Part shown: one piece after another, positions 16,652 to 24,607 of the stretch
How the letters are laid out: each line of letters begins with the position of its first letter
Numbering within the stretch: the stretch's first letter is position 1
Source: Nocardiopsis_B mangrovi
GTDB lineage: Bacteria; Actinomycetota; Actinomycetes; Streptosporangiales; Streptosporangiaceae
Direction: 5' to 3'
NCBI RefSeq assembly: GCF_042653925.1
Contig: NZ_JBHSFQ010000021.1
Span: 1 to 64,000 of the forward strand
DNA length: 64,000 bases
The notes under the pieces: model-generated
Seen by the model: only the letters and a program-made list of their open reading frames with translations
Told to the model about the DNA's origin: nothing
Databases searched by the model: none
Made by a program: the position numbers and the translations under genes

Positions 16652-17647
16652 ATGCCACCGACACCGACACCGACCGCCGCGAACCGCGGTGCCTTCGCCC
16701 CCCTTGCCACCGCGGCGGCCCTGCTGCTCGCCCTCACCGCCTGCGGCTCGCCCGGAGAGGAGGGCGGCGACACGGAGGCCGACGCCTCCGGCGCCGCCTT
16801 CAACACCTCCCCCGAGCAGGACCGCATCCGCGCCGAGCCCGTTCCCGAGATCGCCGGCCTGGTACCCGGCGAGATCCGCGACAGCGGCCGGCTCACGGTC
16901 GGCTTCTCCACCGGCGGCGCCCCGCCGCTCAACTTCTACGCCGACGACGACGAGACCCTGATCGGCCACGAGACCGACATAGCCCAGATCGTCGCCGACA
17001 AGCTCGACCTGGAGCTGGACCCCCGCCCGACCTCCTGGGACAACCTCTTCCTCGGGGTCGAGAGCGGGCAGACCGACGTCGCGATCTCCAACGTCACCGT
17101 GACCGAGGAGCGCAAGGACCTCTACGACTTCGCCACCTACCGGATCGACACCGTCTCGTTCGAGGTCACCGAAGGCTCCGAGATCGAGGAGATCAGCGAG
17201 CCCGCCGACGTCGCGGGGCTGCGGATCGGCGTGGACGCGGGCACCAACCAGGAGGACATCCTGCTCCGGTGGGACGAGGAGAACCAGGAGGCGGGCCTGG
17301 AGGCGACCGAGATCCTCTACTACGAGAGCGCGGCCGACTACTACCTCGCGCTGCGGTCGGGCCGGCTGGACGCCTGGCTCGGCCCCACCCCCAGCGTCAA
17401 CTACCACGTGGAGACCGCGGGCGAGTCCACCGCGGTCGGCACCATCTCGGGCGGCGGCGACATCCGCGCCGACATCGCAGCGATGACCAGGAAGGACAAC
17501 GGCCTGGTGGAGGCGCTGGGGGCGGCCGTCGACAGCGCGATCGAGACGGGCGAGTACCAAGAGGTCCTGGACCGGTGGGCGCTGGGCAACGAGGCCGTGG
17601 AGTCCTCCGAGATCAACCCGCAGGGGCTGCCGCGCGAGGAGGAGTAG
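16652..17647 (+). CDS. Polar amino-acid ABC substrate-binding lipoprotein
   Basis: Extracellular binding protein of 331 aa (family 3). The lipoprotein signal ends LLALTAC with Cys near residue 31. The mature domain has GRLTVGFSTGGAPPLNFY, LIGHETDIAQIVADKL, the TSWDNLFLGVESGQTDVAISNVT-type middle and ERKDLYDFATYRIDT, all hallmark family-3 segments. AAGGAG lies 8 nt before the ATG. It ends the GNAT/permease/ATPase/binding-protein operon. Family 3 proteins bind polar amino acids, cystine or related sulfur compounds. Confidence 0.9.
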   Translation: MPPTPTPTAANRGAFAPLATAAALLLALTACGSPGEEGGDTEADASGAAFNTSPEQDRIRAEPVPEIAGLVPGEIRDSGRLTVGFSTGGAPPLNFYADDDETLIGHETDIAQIVADKLDLELDPRPTSWDNLFLGVESGQTDVAISNVTVTEERKDLYDFATYRIDTVSFEVTEGSEIEEISEPADVAGLRIGVDAGTNQEDILLRWDEENQEAGLEATEILYYESAADYYLALRSGRLDAWLGPTPSVNYHVETAGESTAVGTISGGGDIRADIAAMTRKDNGLVEALGAAVDSAIETGEYQEVLDRWALGNEAVESSEINPQGLPREEE

Positions 17648-17732
17648 CGGCGCTACCGCCGCTCCCGCGGATCCGTGCCCGCCGGAGCCCGGCTCGGCTT
17701 CGGCGGCGCGGACGCGCGCTCCGGCTCGCGGG

Positions 17733-18206
17733 TCAGCCGCAGTTGTCCCATCCCGGCCGCCCGCCGGAGACCGGCCGCAGGGTCGTGGGGTGCACGATCG
17801 TCCCCTCGTAGGAGACGCAGGCGCCGCGGGCGGCGACGTTCACCGCCGCGTAGTGCGAGAACCGTTCCCCCTCTTCGCGAGTGGGGCCGCCCTGGACGCG
17901 CAGGACCGCCTCGGTGTAGCCGGACACCCCGTGGGTCGCCCCGCCCTTCAGCGTGACCACGCAGTTCTCCCCGCGGCCGCCGTGCCAGAGCAGGTAGACG
18001 GTCCCGTAGTACTCGGCGCCGTAGGTGAGCCGGGTGCTGTGCAGGGTGGTGTAGGACCCGCTGGCCCACGTGCAGCCCTCGCCGGACCGGACGGCCTCGT
18101 CCAGGGTGTGGGCGGCCGCGGGCGGTGCGGCCGCCAGCACGCCGGCCGCGGCGATGACCAGGGCGGCGGTGGCACGTCGGATGTTGTGGCGCAGTCGGGT
18201 GGCCAT
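17733..18206 (-). CDS. Secreted protein resembling spore-associated protein A
   Basis: Exported protein of 157 aa. A Tat/Sec-type signal (RRATAALVIAAAGVLAA, then PPAAAHT) is followed by a domain with GTVYLLWHGGRGENCVVTLK, then FSHYAAVNVAARGACVSYEG. These match the TVYL, NCVVT, Y-x-YAGPVYV and CV-x-GG pattern I recall for SapA-like proteins of Streptomyces spores. Four cysteines could form two disulfides. GGAAGGGG stands before the ATG at 18206; the open frame upstream of it is basic and Pro-rich, so I excluded it. Function is unknown even in the named family. Confidence 0.65.
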   Translation of the reverse strand: MATRLRHNIRRATAALVIAAAGVLAAAPPAAAHTLDEAVRSGEGCTWASGSYTTLHSTRLTYGAEYYGTVYLLWHGGRGENCVVTLKGGATHGVSGYTEAVLRVQGGPTREEGERFSHYAAVNVAARGACVSYEGTIVHPTTLRPVSGGRPGWDNCG

Positions 18207-18568
18207 GGCGGCCCCTTCCGGTGGGGGATGGTGTGGCGGGGCGGGCGGCGCCCTCGGGGCGCGGAGGCCCGTCCGCCTCCGGCTCGTCGGCCGCCGTCTC
18301 CTCCCCACGGCCCATCATCGCGACCGGCATCCGTGCGGTGTTGTCGACGCGCGCCCGATTCCTTGCCATCGCGTGTTCCGGGTGCGGTGCCGCCGCCCGT
18401 GCGGGGATCTCCGATCCCTCGCGCACGGTGAACCGGGCGCCTCCGCCTGCCGTGCGGACCCGCCCCGGCGCGGGGGCGGGCGCTGGTGGCCGGTGGCCGC
18501 CGGTGGTCGGCCGCGCCGGCCGCCCGGGGTCGTGCGCCCGAGCGGTCACCCGGACGGGCGGGGTGCTC
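18207..18568. other. Intergenic region upstream of the SapA-like gene
   Basis: About 360 bases between two minus-strand genes. Open frames are compositional and lack motifs. It should hold the promoter of the SapA-like gene and the end of the methyltransferase transcript, but I see no clear hairpin or promoter pair. Confidence 0.4.
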
Positions 18569-19231
18569 TCAGGCCCGGTCGCCCGCGGCGGGGGCGTCGT
18601 AGACGAGTGTGTACCGCCAGAACAGGCGCCGCCGGATCCGGGCGCCGGGCAGTTCCCGTGCTGCCGCGGCCCTGATCTCGGCCAGGGACTCCCGCGGATC
18701 GGCGGTGGGCGCGGTCATGTTCACGGGCGGGGCGTCGGCGCGGGCCGGGTGCTTGACCAGGCCCATGACCGGGTTGGCCACCATGGCCGGCAGCGCGGCG
18801 AGCAGGTCCGCGGGGCCGCTCTCGCGGAAGCATCCGACGACCACGAGGCGCCCGCCCGGGGTGAGGCAGTCGCGCAGCTCGCGCAGGGTGGGCACCAGCG
18901 GGAGGTGGTGCAGGACGGCGACGAGGGTGATGGCGTCCCAGCGCCGCCGCGGATCGCGTCCGGCGAATCCGGTGGTGTGGACGGCGACGGCGGGGTCGTC
19001 GGCGAAGCGGGCGGCGGCGGCGCCGGCGGTCGCGGGATCGGGTTCGAGCCCGGTGACGGTCTCCGTGCGGCGGCGGAGCAGGGCGGCGAGGTTGCCGGTG
19101 CCGCACCCGACGTCGAGGACGTGGCGGGCTCCGGACTCGGCCACCCTGGCGGCGGCCCAGGGTCCGTAGTGGTCATTGTGACTCCACGGGTGCCGCCGGT
19201 TGAAGCGGTCGAGGTGACTCGGAAGCGCCAT
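18569..19231 (-). CDS. Class I SAM-dependent methyltransferase
   Basis: Predicted small-molecule methyltransferase of 220 aa. Motif I is VLDVGCGTGN (about residues 38-47), with acidic motif II VTGLEPD, post-motif AITLVAVLHHLP and motif III LTPGGRLVVVG. The N-terminus HPWSHNDHYGPW fits the UbiE/methyltransf_11 group acting on unknown small substrates. No clear Shine-Dalgarno precedes the ATG at 19231, so it may be leaderless or weakly translated. It lies 73 bp downstream of a deazaflavin-type reductase gene on the same strand. Confidence 0.8.
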   Translation of the reverse strand: MALPSHLDRFNRRHPWSHNDHYGPWAAARVAESGARHVLDVGCGTGNLAALLRRRTETVTGLEPDPATAGAAAARFADDPAVAVHTTGFAGRDPRRRWDAITLVAVLHHLPLVPTLRELRDCLTPGGRLVVVGCFRESGPADLLAALPAMVANPVMGLVKHPARADAPPVNMTAPTADPRESLAEIRAAAARELPGARIRRRLFWRYTLVYDAPAAGDRA

Positions 19232-19304
19232 GGCGGCATGCTAGCCACCCCGGCGGGGTGTCCCGCCCGGGGTGGTTCCCGCTTCTTGGGGCGCCCGCGG
19301 CCGT

Positions 19305-19691
19305 CTACCCCCGCGTGGCCGCGGTGCCGTCCCCCGCCTGCCGGTCGAGGTGCACGGTGACGGTCACCCGGCCTTTGTCGTCGCGTCGGGAGACGGCGTG
19401 GCCGGTGCGGTGGCTGCCGCTCAATTCCAGCGAGATCGGACCGCCGTCGCCGGAGAAGTTGCGCCACCATGCCTTGGCGTCGGGCATCCGGACGCCGATC
19501 GTGACGGTGTCGCCCCTCTGCCGGAAGGCCACGGGCGTGCTGAAGGTCTTTCCCGACCTCCGGCCCGTGTAGGTCACGATGGTGAGGCGGCGGCGGATCG
19601 CCGGCCCCCACCGCGGGGACGACCGCCATGCCAGGACACAGGAGTTGAATCCCGTGACCGCTCGCTCCGCCAGCTCTCCGCCGCGCCGCAT
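19305..19691 (-). CDS. Deazaflavin (F420)-dependent nitroreductase-family protein
   Basis: Small split-barrel protein of 128 aa in the DDN/F420-dependent quinone reductase group. Supporting segments are LTIVTYTGRRSGKTFSTPVAF, with the TGRRSGK cofactor-loop motif, then GDTVTIGVRMPDAKAWWRNF. Related enzymes reduce quinones or nitro compounds with F420H2, some membrane-bound. GAGGAGG lies 4-5 nt before the ATG at 19691. The long open frame upstream on this strand is compositional. Substrate is unknown. Confidence 0.75.
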   Translation of the reverse strand: MRRGGELAERAVTGFNSCVLAWRSSPRWGPAIRRRLTIVTYTGRRSGKTFSTPVAFRQRGDTVTIGVRMPDAKAWWRNFSGDGGPISLELSGSHRTGHAVSRRDDKGRVTVTVHLDRQAGDGTAATRG

Positions 19692-20026
19692 AGGTCCTCC
19701 TCGACGACATCGTGTCCGGTCATGACCGGCCGGGGAAGGCCCGGCACCGGTCCGCGCCGCCAACCGTAGCCGCGTCATCGGAGCCTTCCTTCCGGTCCGG
19801 ACCGAAGTGAGAAGAACGGGCGCCGACGTCTCCCGTATCCGGTCCCGACGGGCGCACTTCCGGCGCGGAATCCGGCCGCCCCCGTCCCGGCGCGCCGTCC
19901 GTGGAACGCGGGGGACGCAGCCGGGTCCGAGGCGAGAAGGGCGTCCGTTGGCGTGGGGCCCCCGCGCCGTCGCGGCCGGACGAACCCGGCGGACCTGTGG
20001 GGTCACAGCACTCTTGGTGTGACAAG
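19692..20026. other. Divergent intergenic region
   Basis: A 335-bp region between the minus-strand F420-type reductase gene and a plus-strand membrane-protein gene must carry promoters for both. No gene, strong dyad or clear consensus promoter is visible. Confidence 0.4.
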
Positions 20027-20446
20027 ATGACGCATATGCCCGCATCATCCCCCTGGGGGGTTCCCCCGGACGCCCCCCACCCCCGTCCTCGAACGGGCGT
20101 CGCACCGAACCGGCCGCCGCAGCGCGGAGGAGGGTCGACTGCGGACAGGGTGGTCACGATCGTCCTCATCTGCCTCGCGCCGGTGCTGTGCGTTGGGGCG
20201 AGCGCTTGGGGCGCGTTCTCGATCATGGCGACCTCCGCGTGTGCGGGCGAGTGCGGTGGCGCCGTCAACGTCGCCATCGGACTGATGGTCTTCTCGCCGT
20301 GGGTGGTCTGGCTGATCTCCGGTATCTGGGCGATCGTGCGCCTGGTCATGAAGAAGACCGCGTTCTGGGTAATGGTCCTCGGCCTGGTGGTGGCGGCGGT
20401 GATCTACGTGGCGGCGAACATCATGCTGTTCACGGGCGTGAACTGA
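20027..20446 (+). CDS. Small integral membrane protein, three predicted spans
   Basis: Unrecognised protein of 139 aa. A Pro-rich cytoplasmic N-terminus of about 40 residues precedes three hydrophobic segments: VVTIVLICLAPVLCVGASAW, an IGLMVFSPWVVWLISGIWAI span and WVMVLGLVVAAVIYVAANIM. Two cysteines lie in the first external loop (ACAGEC). I take ATG 20027; ATG 20036 is also possible. It is convergent with the Mut7-C gene, 56 bp apart. No function can be inferred. Confidence 0.6.
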   Translation: MTHMPASSPWGVPPDAPHPRPRTGVAPNRPPQRGGGSTADRVVTIVLICLAPVLCVGASAWGAFSIMATSACAGECGGAVNVAIGLMVFSPWVVWLISGIWAIVRLVMKKTAFWVMVLGLVVAAVIYVAANIMLFTGVN

Positions 20447-20502
20447 GCGCCCGCAGGCATTGAGGTCTCGCCGCAGGGCGATGTCGAAGCGGGCCGCACG
20501 GA

Positions 20503-21273
20503 TCAGCGGCGGTCCGCCGCACGCGGCCGGGCCGCCGGGTCGGTCGGTGCCGCGGCCGAGGCGATCTCCCGCGCCTCGGCGACGATGCCGGCCAGCCGCT
20601 CGTGATGGGCGCCCGGCCAGTACAGGCGCCCGCAACTCCGGCAGATCTTGAAGGTGTCGTACCTCGCCCGGGTGCCCGGTTCGAGCCGGTCGGCGATCGC
20701 GTCCTTGCCCACCGCGACGACGGGTCCGTTGCACGCGGTGCACCGTGTCCAGGGGGCCAGCGGCGGGGCGAAGCGCTCGATGACGTCGCGTATCTGGTCG
20801 TCCGGGCGGGATCCCCGCACGTACGCGCCGGCCCTCAGGGACCTGCGGTGCAGCAGCCCGCGGTCCTGGGTCAGCAGCACCCGCCGGTCCGCGTTGGCCT
20901 CGGCGACCAGCGCGTCGTCGTCGCGGTCGTTGTGGTACGCGGTGTCCACGCCCAGCAGCCGCAGCCGGCGGGCCAGCGTCCCCAGGTGCACGTCGAGGAG
21001 GAACCGCAGCGGGGTATAGGGGACCTGCTGGGGCCGCTCGACCGCGGACACCTCCACGGCCTCCCCTGGATGCGGCCGGTACGCCGGTCCGACCGTCCGG
21101 CCGCCGACGTCGAGGCGGCCGACCTCCGGCAGCGGAACGCCGGCCGACTCGACGAGGTGCCCGAGCGTGGACGTCCCGTCATGGGCGACCGCCACCTCGG
21201 CGCGCCTGCGCCGGGCCGGTAGGAGGAAGCGCAGCTCGGCGGCGAATCGCAGGCGCACGTCGACCCGGTCCAT
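20503..21273 (-). CDS. Mut7-C RNase domain protein with ubiquitin-like N-terminus
   Basis: Predicted nuclease of 256 aa. The N-terminal 85 residues look like the ubiquitin/MoaD-like domain often fused here (VRLRFAAELRFLLP ... LGHLVESAGVPLPEVG). The Mut7-C PIN-like domain follows: RFLLDVHLGTLARRLRLLGVDT with the catalytic-type Asp, YHNDRDDDALVAEA and RRVLLTQDRGLLHRR. A zinc ribbon (RCTAC ... KICRSCGRLYWPG) closes it. Its role is thought to be RNA processing or decay. GAGGGG sits directly against the ATG at 21273, so the start is only moderately certain. Confidence 0.85.
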   Translation of the reverse strand: MDRVDVRLRFAAELRFLLPARRRRAEVAVAHDGTSTLGHLVESAGVPLPEVGRLDVGGRTVGPAYRPHPGEAVEVSAVERPQQVPYTPLRFLLDVHLGTLARRLRLLGVDTAYHNDRDDDALVAEANADRRVLLTQDRGLLHRRSLRAGAYVRGSRPDDQIRDVIERFAPPLAPWTRCTACNGPVVAVGKDAIADRLEPGTRARYDTFKICRSCGRLYWPGAHHERLAGIVAEAREIASAAAPTDPAARPRAADRR

Positions 21274-21537
21274 CCCCTCAGGATGCCACCGCCCCGCCCC
21301 CGGCCCGCGGTGCACCGCCGCACCCGGGGGTAGGCGACGGCGCCGTCGCGCCTGACCGTGCGCCCCGGTCATCCTCGTCCGCCCGAGAGCGCTCTCACAC
21401 AGCCGCCCGCTCGGGACCCGCCCGAGTCGCCGCCGTCCGCTCCGCGGGTGCTCTCCCGGCGGCGGCCGACGCGGCACCCGCCGGTACCTCAGGTCGCGGC
21501 GCCGGGTGCGGCGCCGGGTGCGGACCGGTGGCCGCGC

Positions 21538-22164
21538 TCAGTCGCGGGCGGTCCGGCGGACCAGGTCGATGACGGCGTCCGCTGCCGCGTGGAGGTCGTA
21601 GCCGTCGTCCCGCATCGACTCGGCCACCACGGCGTCGATCGCGCCGTTGACCATGATGGCCTGGGTGCGCGCGTCGGCCGACCCGCGGAACTCGCCGGCG
21701 GCCTGTGCGCGTTCGATGAGCGACGCGAGGAACCCCCACCGCGAGGACGACGCCGGAGAGTCCTCGATCCCGGTCGCGCCGGGTGCTCCCAGCGCCTCGG
21801 TGATGACGCGGACGTGGTCGGGGTGCTCGGCCATGTAGCCGACCACCGCCGCGGCGTAGGCCTCGACCGCGGCGCCGGGGGTGGCCGCGGCCGCGACGCG
21901 CGGTGCGACGTACTCGCCGAGCCGGTGCACGACCGACCGGTAGGCCGCCTCGATCACCGCGTTCTTGGACGAGAAGTGGTAGAGGACGGCGGCCTTGGAG
22001 ATCGAGGCGGCGTCGGCGATGCGGGACAGGGAGGTCGCGGCGTAGCCGTGCTCGGCGACGAGCGCGATGGTCAGGCCGATCAGCTGCTCGCGGCGGGCGC
22101 GCTCGGTGATGCTGGGCCGTCTGGCCGGGGCATCGCGAGGTCCGGGCAAGGCGCGTCCTCTCAC
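21538..22164 (-). CDS. TetR family transcriptional regulator
   Basis: DNA-binding repressor of 208 aa. The N-terminal helix-turn-helix is clear: IALVAEHGYAATSLSRIADA, then ASISKAAVLYHFSSKNAVIEAA. The C-terminal ligand domain is variable. GTG at 22164 overlaps the stop of the upstream alpha/beta hydrolase gene by 4 nt, so the two form an operon. A near-perfect dyad sits directly before the hydrolase gene and is the likely operator for autoregulation. The ligand is unknown, probably a substrate or product of the hydrolase. Confidence 0.9.
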   Translation of the reverse strand: MRGRALPGPRDAPARRPSITERARREQLIGLTIALVAEHGYAATSLSRIADAASISKAAVLYHFSSKNAVIEAAYRSVVHRLGEYVAPRVAAAATPGAAVEAYAAAVVGYMAEHPDHVRVITEALGAPGATGIEDSPASSSRWGFLASLIERAQAAGEFRGSADARTQAIMVNGAIDAVVAESMRDDGYDLHAAADAVIDLVRRTARD

Positions 22165-23150
22165 TCCACGGAATCGAGAAAGGCGGTGAGGTCGGCGGCG
22201 ATCTCGTCGGGGTACTCGCCGTTGATCGCGTGCGACGCATCGGGGTAGAGCTCGACCGACGACCCCTCCGGCAGCACGCGCCGCGCGGTCGCGACCGACA
22301 CCTGGGGGTCGTGCATGACGGACTCACCCGCGATGAACACGAGCGCCGGCGGTTCCAGTTCGCGGAGCCGCTGTTCGGGGACCCGGGCGGGCTGGGGAAG
22401 CCGCATGGCGTAGGTGTTCATGCCCGCCTCGATCATATCGGCCACGGGCACGTCCTCGACGGGCGCTCCCCCGGCCGTCCAGGAGTTGAAGCCGTCGCGC
22501 CAGCTCCGCGGCAGCCAGCGGATCGAGGCGGGGATCGACCGGACGATGGCTTCGAGCGGCATGTCGTCGAACACGAACACCGGGTCGACCAGGGTCACGC
22601 TGGCCAGCTTCTCGGGCTCGCGCGTCGCGAGGTTCGCGGCGGTCCATCCGCCGATGGACAGCCCCAGCAGGTGCACCCGGTCCTCGGGGAGGGCCCGGAG
22701 GGTCTCGTTCAGCCACGCGGCCTGGTCGGCGTCGGTCTGGATCGGGCGGTCCTGCACGCTCATGCCGGGCTCGCCGAGCAGGTCGATCGTGTAGACGTCG
22801 CGCGCCTGGAGCAGTGTGGGCAGGTTGTCGGCCCACACGGGCGACGCGGAGGCGCGCCCCGGGAGCAGGACCAGGGGGGCTCCGTCCGCGGGGCCGTCGA
22901 ACCGGTAGACCCGCACGATGCCGTAGCCGGTGCGGACATCGAGCGTCTCGTCGGGTTCGGGCAGGTCGGCCATCGCCCGGTCGTAGGACTCGGCGAACGC
23001 GTCCTTGGCCTGCGCGGAGGTGAAGTGCCCGACCGGCGCCGCGTCGCGGCCGGCGAGGCCGGCCACGACGAGGACGGCGGCCACCGCGCCGAGGACCGTC
23101 AGAACGCGGCGGCGACGGCGCCCGCGCGCGGGGGTGTTCGAAGGGGACAT
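22161..23150 (-). CDS. Membrane-anchored or secreted alpha/beta hydrolase
   Basis: Predicted hydrolase of 329 aa. A basic N-terminus and one hydrophobic segment (VLTVLGAVAAVLVVAGLAG) anchor or export it. The catalytic domain has VLLPGRASASPVW (oxyanion region), the nucleophile elbow GLSIGGW (Ser in G-x-S-x-G) and a late DASHAINGEYP giving the His. AAGGAG precedes ATG 23150. It is co-transcribed with the TetR gene and controlled from the dyad at 23159-23192. An esterase or detoxifying role is likely, but the substrate is unknown. Confidence 0.82.
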   Translation of the reverse strand: MSPSNTPARGRRRRRVLTVLGAVAAVLVVAGLAGRDAAPVGHFTSAQAKDAFAESYDRAMADLPEPDETLDVRTGYGIVRVYRFDGPADGAPLVLLPGRASASPVWADNLPTLLQARDVYTIDLLGEPGMSVQDRPIQTDADQAAWLNETLRALPEDRVHLLGLSIGGWTAANLATREPEKLASVTLVDPVFVFDDMPLEAIVRSIPASIRWLPRSWRDGFNSWTAGGAPVEDVPVADMIEAGMNTYAMRLPQPARVPEQRLRELEPPALVFIAGESVMHDPQVSVATARRVLPEGSSVELYPDASHAINGEYPDEIAADLTAFLDSVE

Positions 23151-23158
23151 GCGGCTCC

Positions 23159-23192
23159 TTACCGGTCGGTTATTAATCTAACCGATCGGTAA
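23159..23192. promoter_or_regulatory. TetR-type operator upstream of the hydrolase/tetR operon
   Basis: Two 14-bp arms, TTACCGGTCGGTTA (23159-23172) and TAACCGATCGGTAA (23179-23192), form an inverted repeat with one mismatch around a 6-nt spacer. The left arm overlaps the ribosome binding site of the hydrolase gene. Arms of this form (ACCGNTCGGT) are typical TetR sites. No other copy was noticed in the window, which fits a local autoregulator. Confidence 0.8.
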
Positions 23193-23333
23193 GTCATCGG
23201 CAAAACCGGGCCGGGCCAGGTCGGGGACGCCGTTGCGGCGCGGCGGCGGCAGGACGGGCCCGGGCCCCGGATCCGGGCGCCCCGGCCGGGTTCCGGCCGG
23301 GGCGCCGCGCACCGCTCCCGACCGCCGCGGCCG

Positions 23334-24383
23334 TCAGGCGAACGCCGGCATGATCCGGTCGTGGATGAGGCGCAGCTGGGTGTCGACGTCGGCGGCATCG
23401 GCGAGGTCGCGGCCGGTGAAGGCCCTGACGAGCGTGCGGTCGGTGATCGCGCAGATGACGTGGTTGACGCCGGTGGGGGCGATCTCCCGCTGGATCTTCT
23501 CCAGGCACTCCTCGGGGGTACCCGCGATCGAGAGGCGCTCGGCGACGTCCGGGCCGGTCAGCTCGATCCCGCGGGCCAGATCGCCGGCGGCGATGGCGTC
23601 GATCACCGGCGTGAGCTCGTCGGGGTCCACGCCGTTGCGGCGCAGCTGCTCCGCGGGCATCGACGAGGCGTAGATACCGACCATGCTGCGCGCCGCCTCC
23701 TTGGCGGCCGCGGAGTCGGGCCCGGTCGCGAACACGACCCACGCCCCGATGTCGAGCGTCCGCCAGTCCCGGCCGGCGCGCTCCGCACCGGCCCGGATGT
23801 GGTGCACCGCGTAGTCGTAGGCCCCGCGGCTGTAGCTCAGCGCGTGGTGGCAGCCGTCGGACAGCTCACCCGCCGCTTCGAAGGACTTCGGCCCGCGCAT
23901 CGCCCCGAGCTTGACCGGCACCCGCCCCTGGACGGGGCGGGCGAAGGTGAACAGCCCGTTGTAGGTGAAGAACTCGCCGTCGTAGGAGATGGCGCCCTCG
24001 TCCAGCAGGGTGCGCACCACGTGCAGCGCCTCCTTGACCCGGGACAGCGGACGTATGCGGGCCGAGTCGATCCCGTACTGCGCCAGCAGCCCGAAGTTCC
24101 CGCTGGACAGCACGCCCTCGGCACGTCCACCGGACAGTTCGTCGAGCGTGGCGAGCGCCTGGGCGATCAGGGTCGGCTCCCGCAGGGTCACCGGGGAGAC
24201 GCTGGGGCCCAGGCGGATCCGGCTCGTCCGCGCGGCGGCCGCGGCGAAGAGGAGCCACAGGTCCTTGTGCCAGGTCTCGTCGGCGGCGTAGCACGCGTGG
24301 AAGCCCAGCTCGTCGGCGAGCCGGATGGAGTCCAGCGACTCCGTGACGGGATGGTCGGGGAGCATGGCGTAGCTGAATTTCAC
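23334..24383 (-). CDS. LLM class (luciferase-like) F420-dependent oxidoreductase
   Basis: Predicted flavin- or F420-dependent oxidoreductase of 349 aa with the bacterial-luciferase TIM-barrel pattern: MKFSYAMLPDHPVTESLDSI, RLADELGFHACYAADETWHKDLW, TSRIRLGPSVSPVTLREPTL, TLDELSGGRAEGVLSSGNFG, and later SFEAAGELSDGCHHAL. The length fits F420-dependent methylene-H4MPT-reductase-like members better than FMNH2-sulfonate monooxygenases, but the cofactor is not certain. The start lies about 225 bp from the divergent sugar ABC operon, with an AT-rich motif in between. Confidence 0.85.
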   Translation of the reverse strand: MKFSYAMLPDHPVTESLDSIRLADELGFHACYAADETWHKDLWLLFAAAAARTSRIRLGPSVSPVTLREPTLIAQALATLDELSGGRAEGVLSSGNFGLLAQYGIDSARIRPLSRVKEALHVVRTLLDEGAISYDGEFFTYNGLFTFARPVQGRVPVKLGAMRGPKSFEAAGELSDGCHHALSYSRGAYDYAVHHIRAGAERAGRDWRTLDIGAWVVFATGPDSAAAKEAARSMVGIYASSMPAEQLRRNGVDPDELTPVIDAIAAGDLARGIELTGPDVAERLSIAGTPEECLEKIQREIAPTGVNHVICAITDRTLVRAFTGRDLADAADVDTQLRLIHDRIMPAFA

Positions 24384-24508
24384 GGGCCCACCCCTCCAGA
24401 GGGGACAGCGGTACCGGATGTGACTGCTCGCGCCTCCCCCGATAATGCGGACGGCACCCCCGGCTGTCCAGCCGGTCCGCCTTGACGAACGCGGCCCGCG
24501 CTGAAACC

Positions 24509-24524
24509 ATACTTTTTTCGTAGG
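24509..24524. promoter_or_regulatory. Second copy of the ATACT-N6-GTAGG motif
   Basis: The stretch ATACTTTTTTCGTAGG is AT-rich in a GC-rich intergenic region between the LLM oxidoreductase and the sugar-importer operon. It matches the ATACT-N6-GTAGG core at 14164-14179 upstream of the GNAT/amino-acid importer operon. In both places a W-rich run and AG follow. It may be a shared regulator site, or part of a promoter. Confidence 0.4.
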
Positions 24525-24607
24525 AAATAGCGCGGCCGTCCCGCCCCCGGCGGCGGGACGTCCGCGTGCGGGCGGGTGCAGGTCGGCACCGAAGGGGGCG
24601 CTGGATC

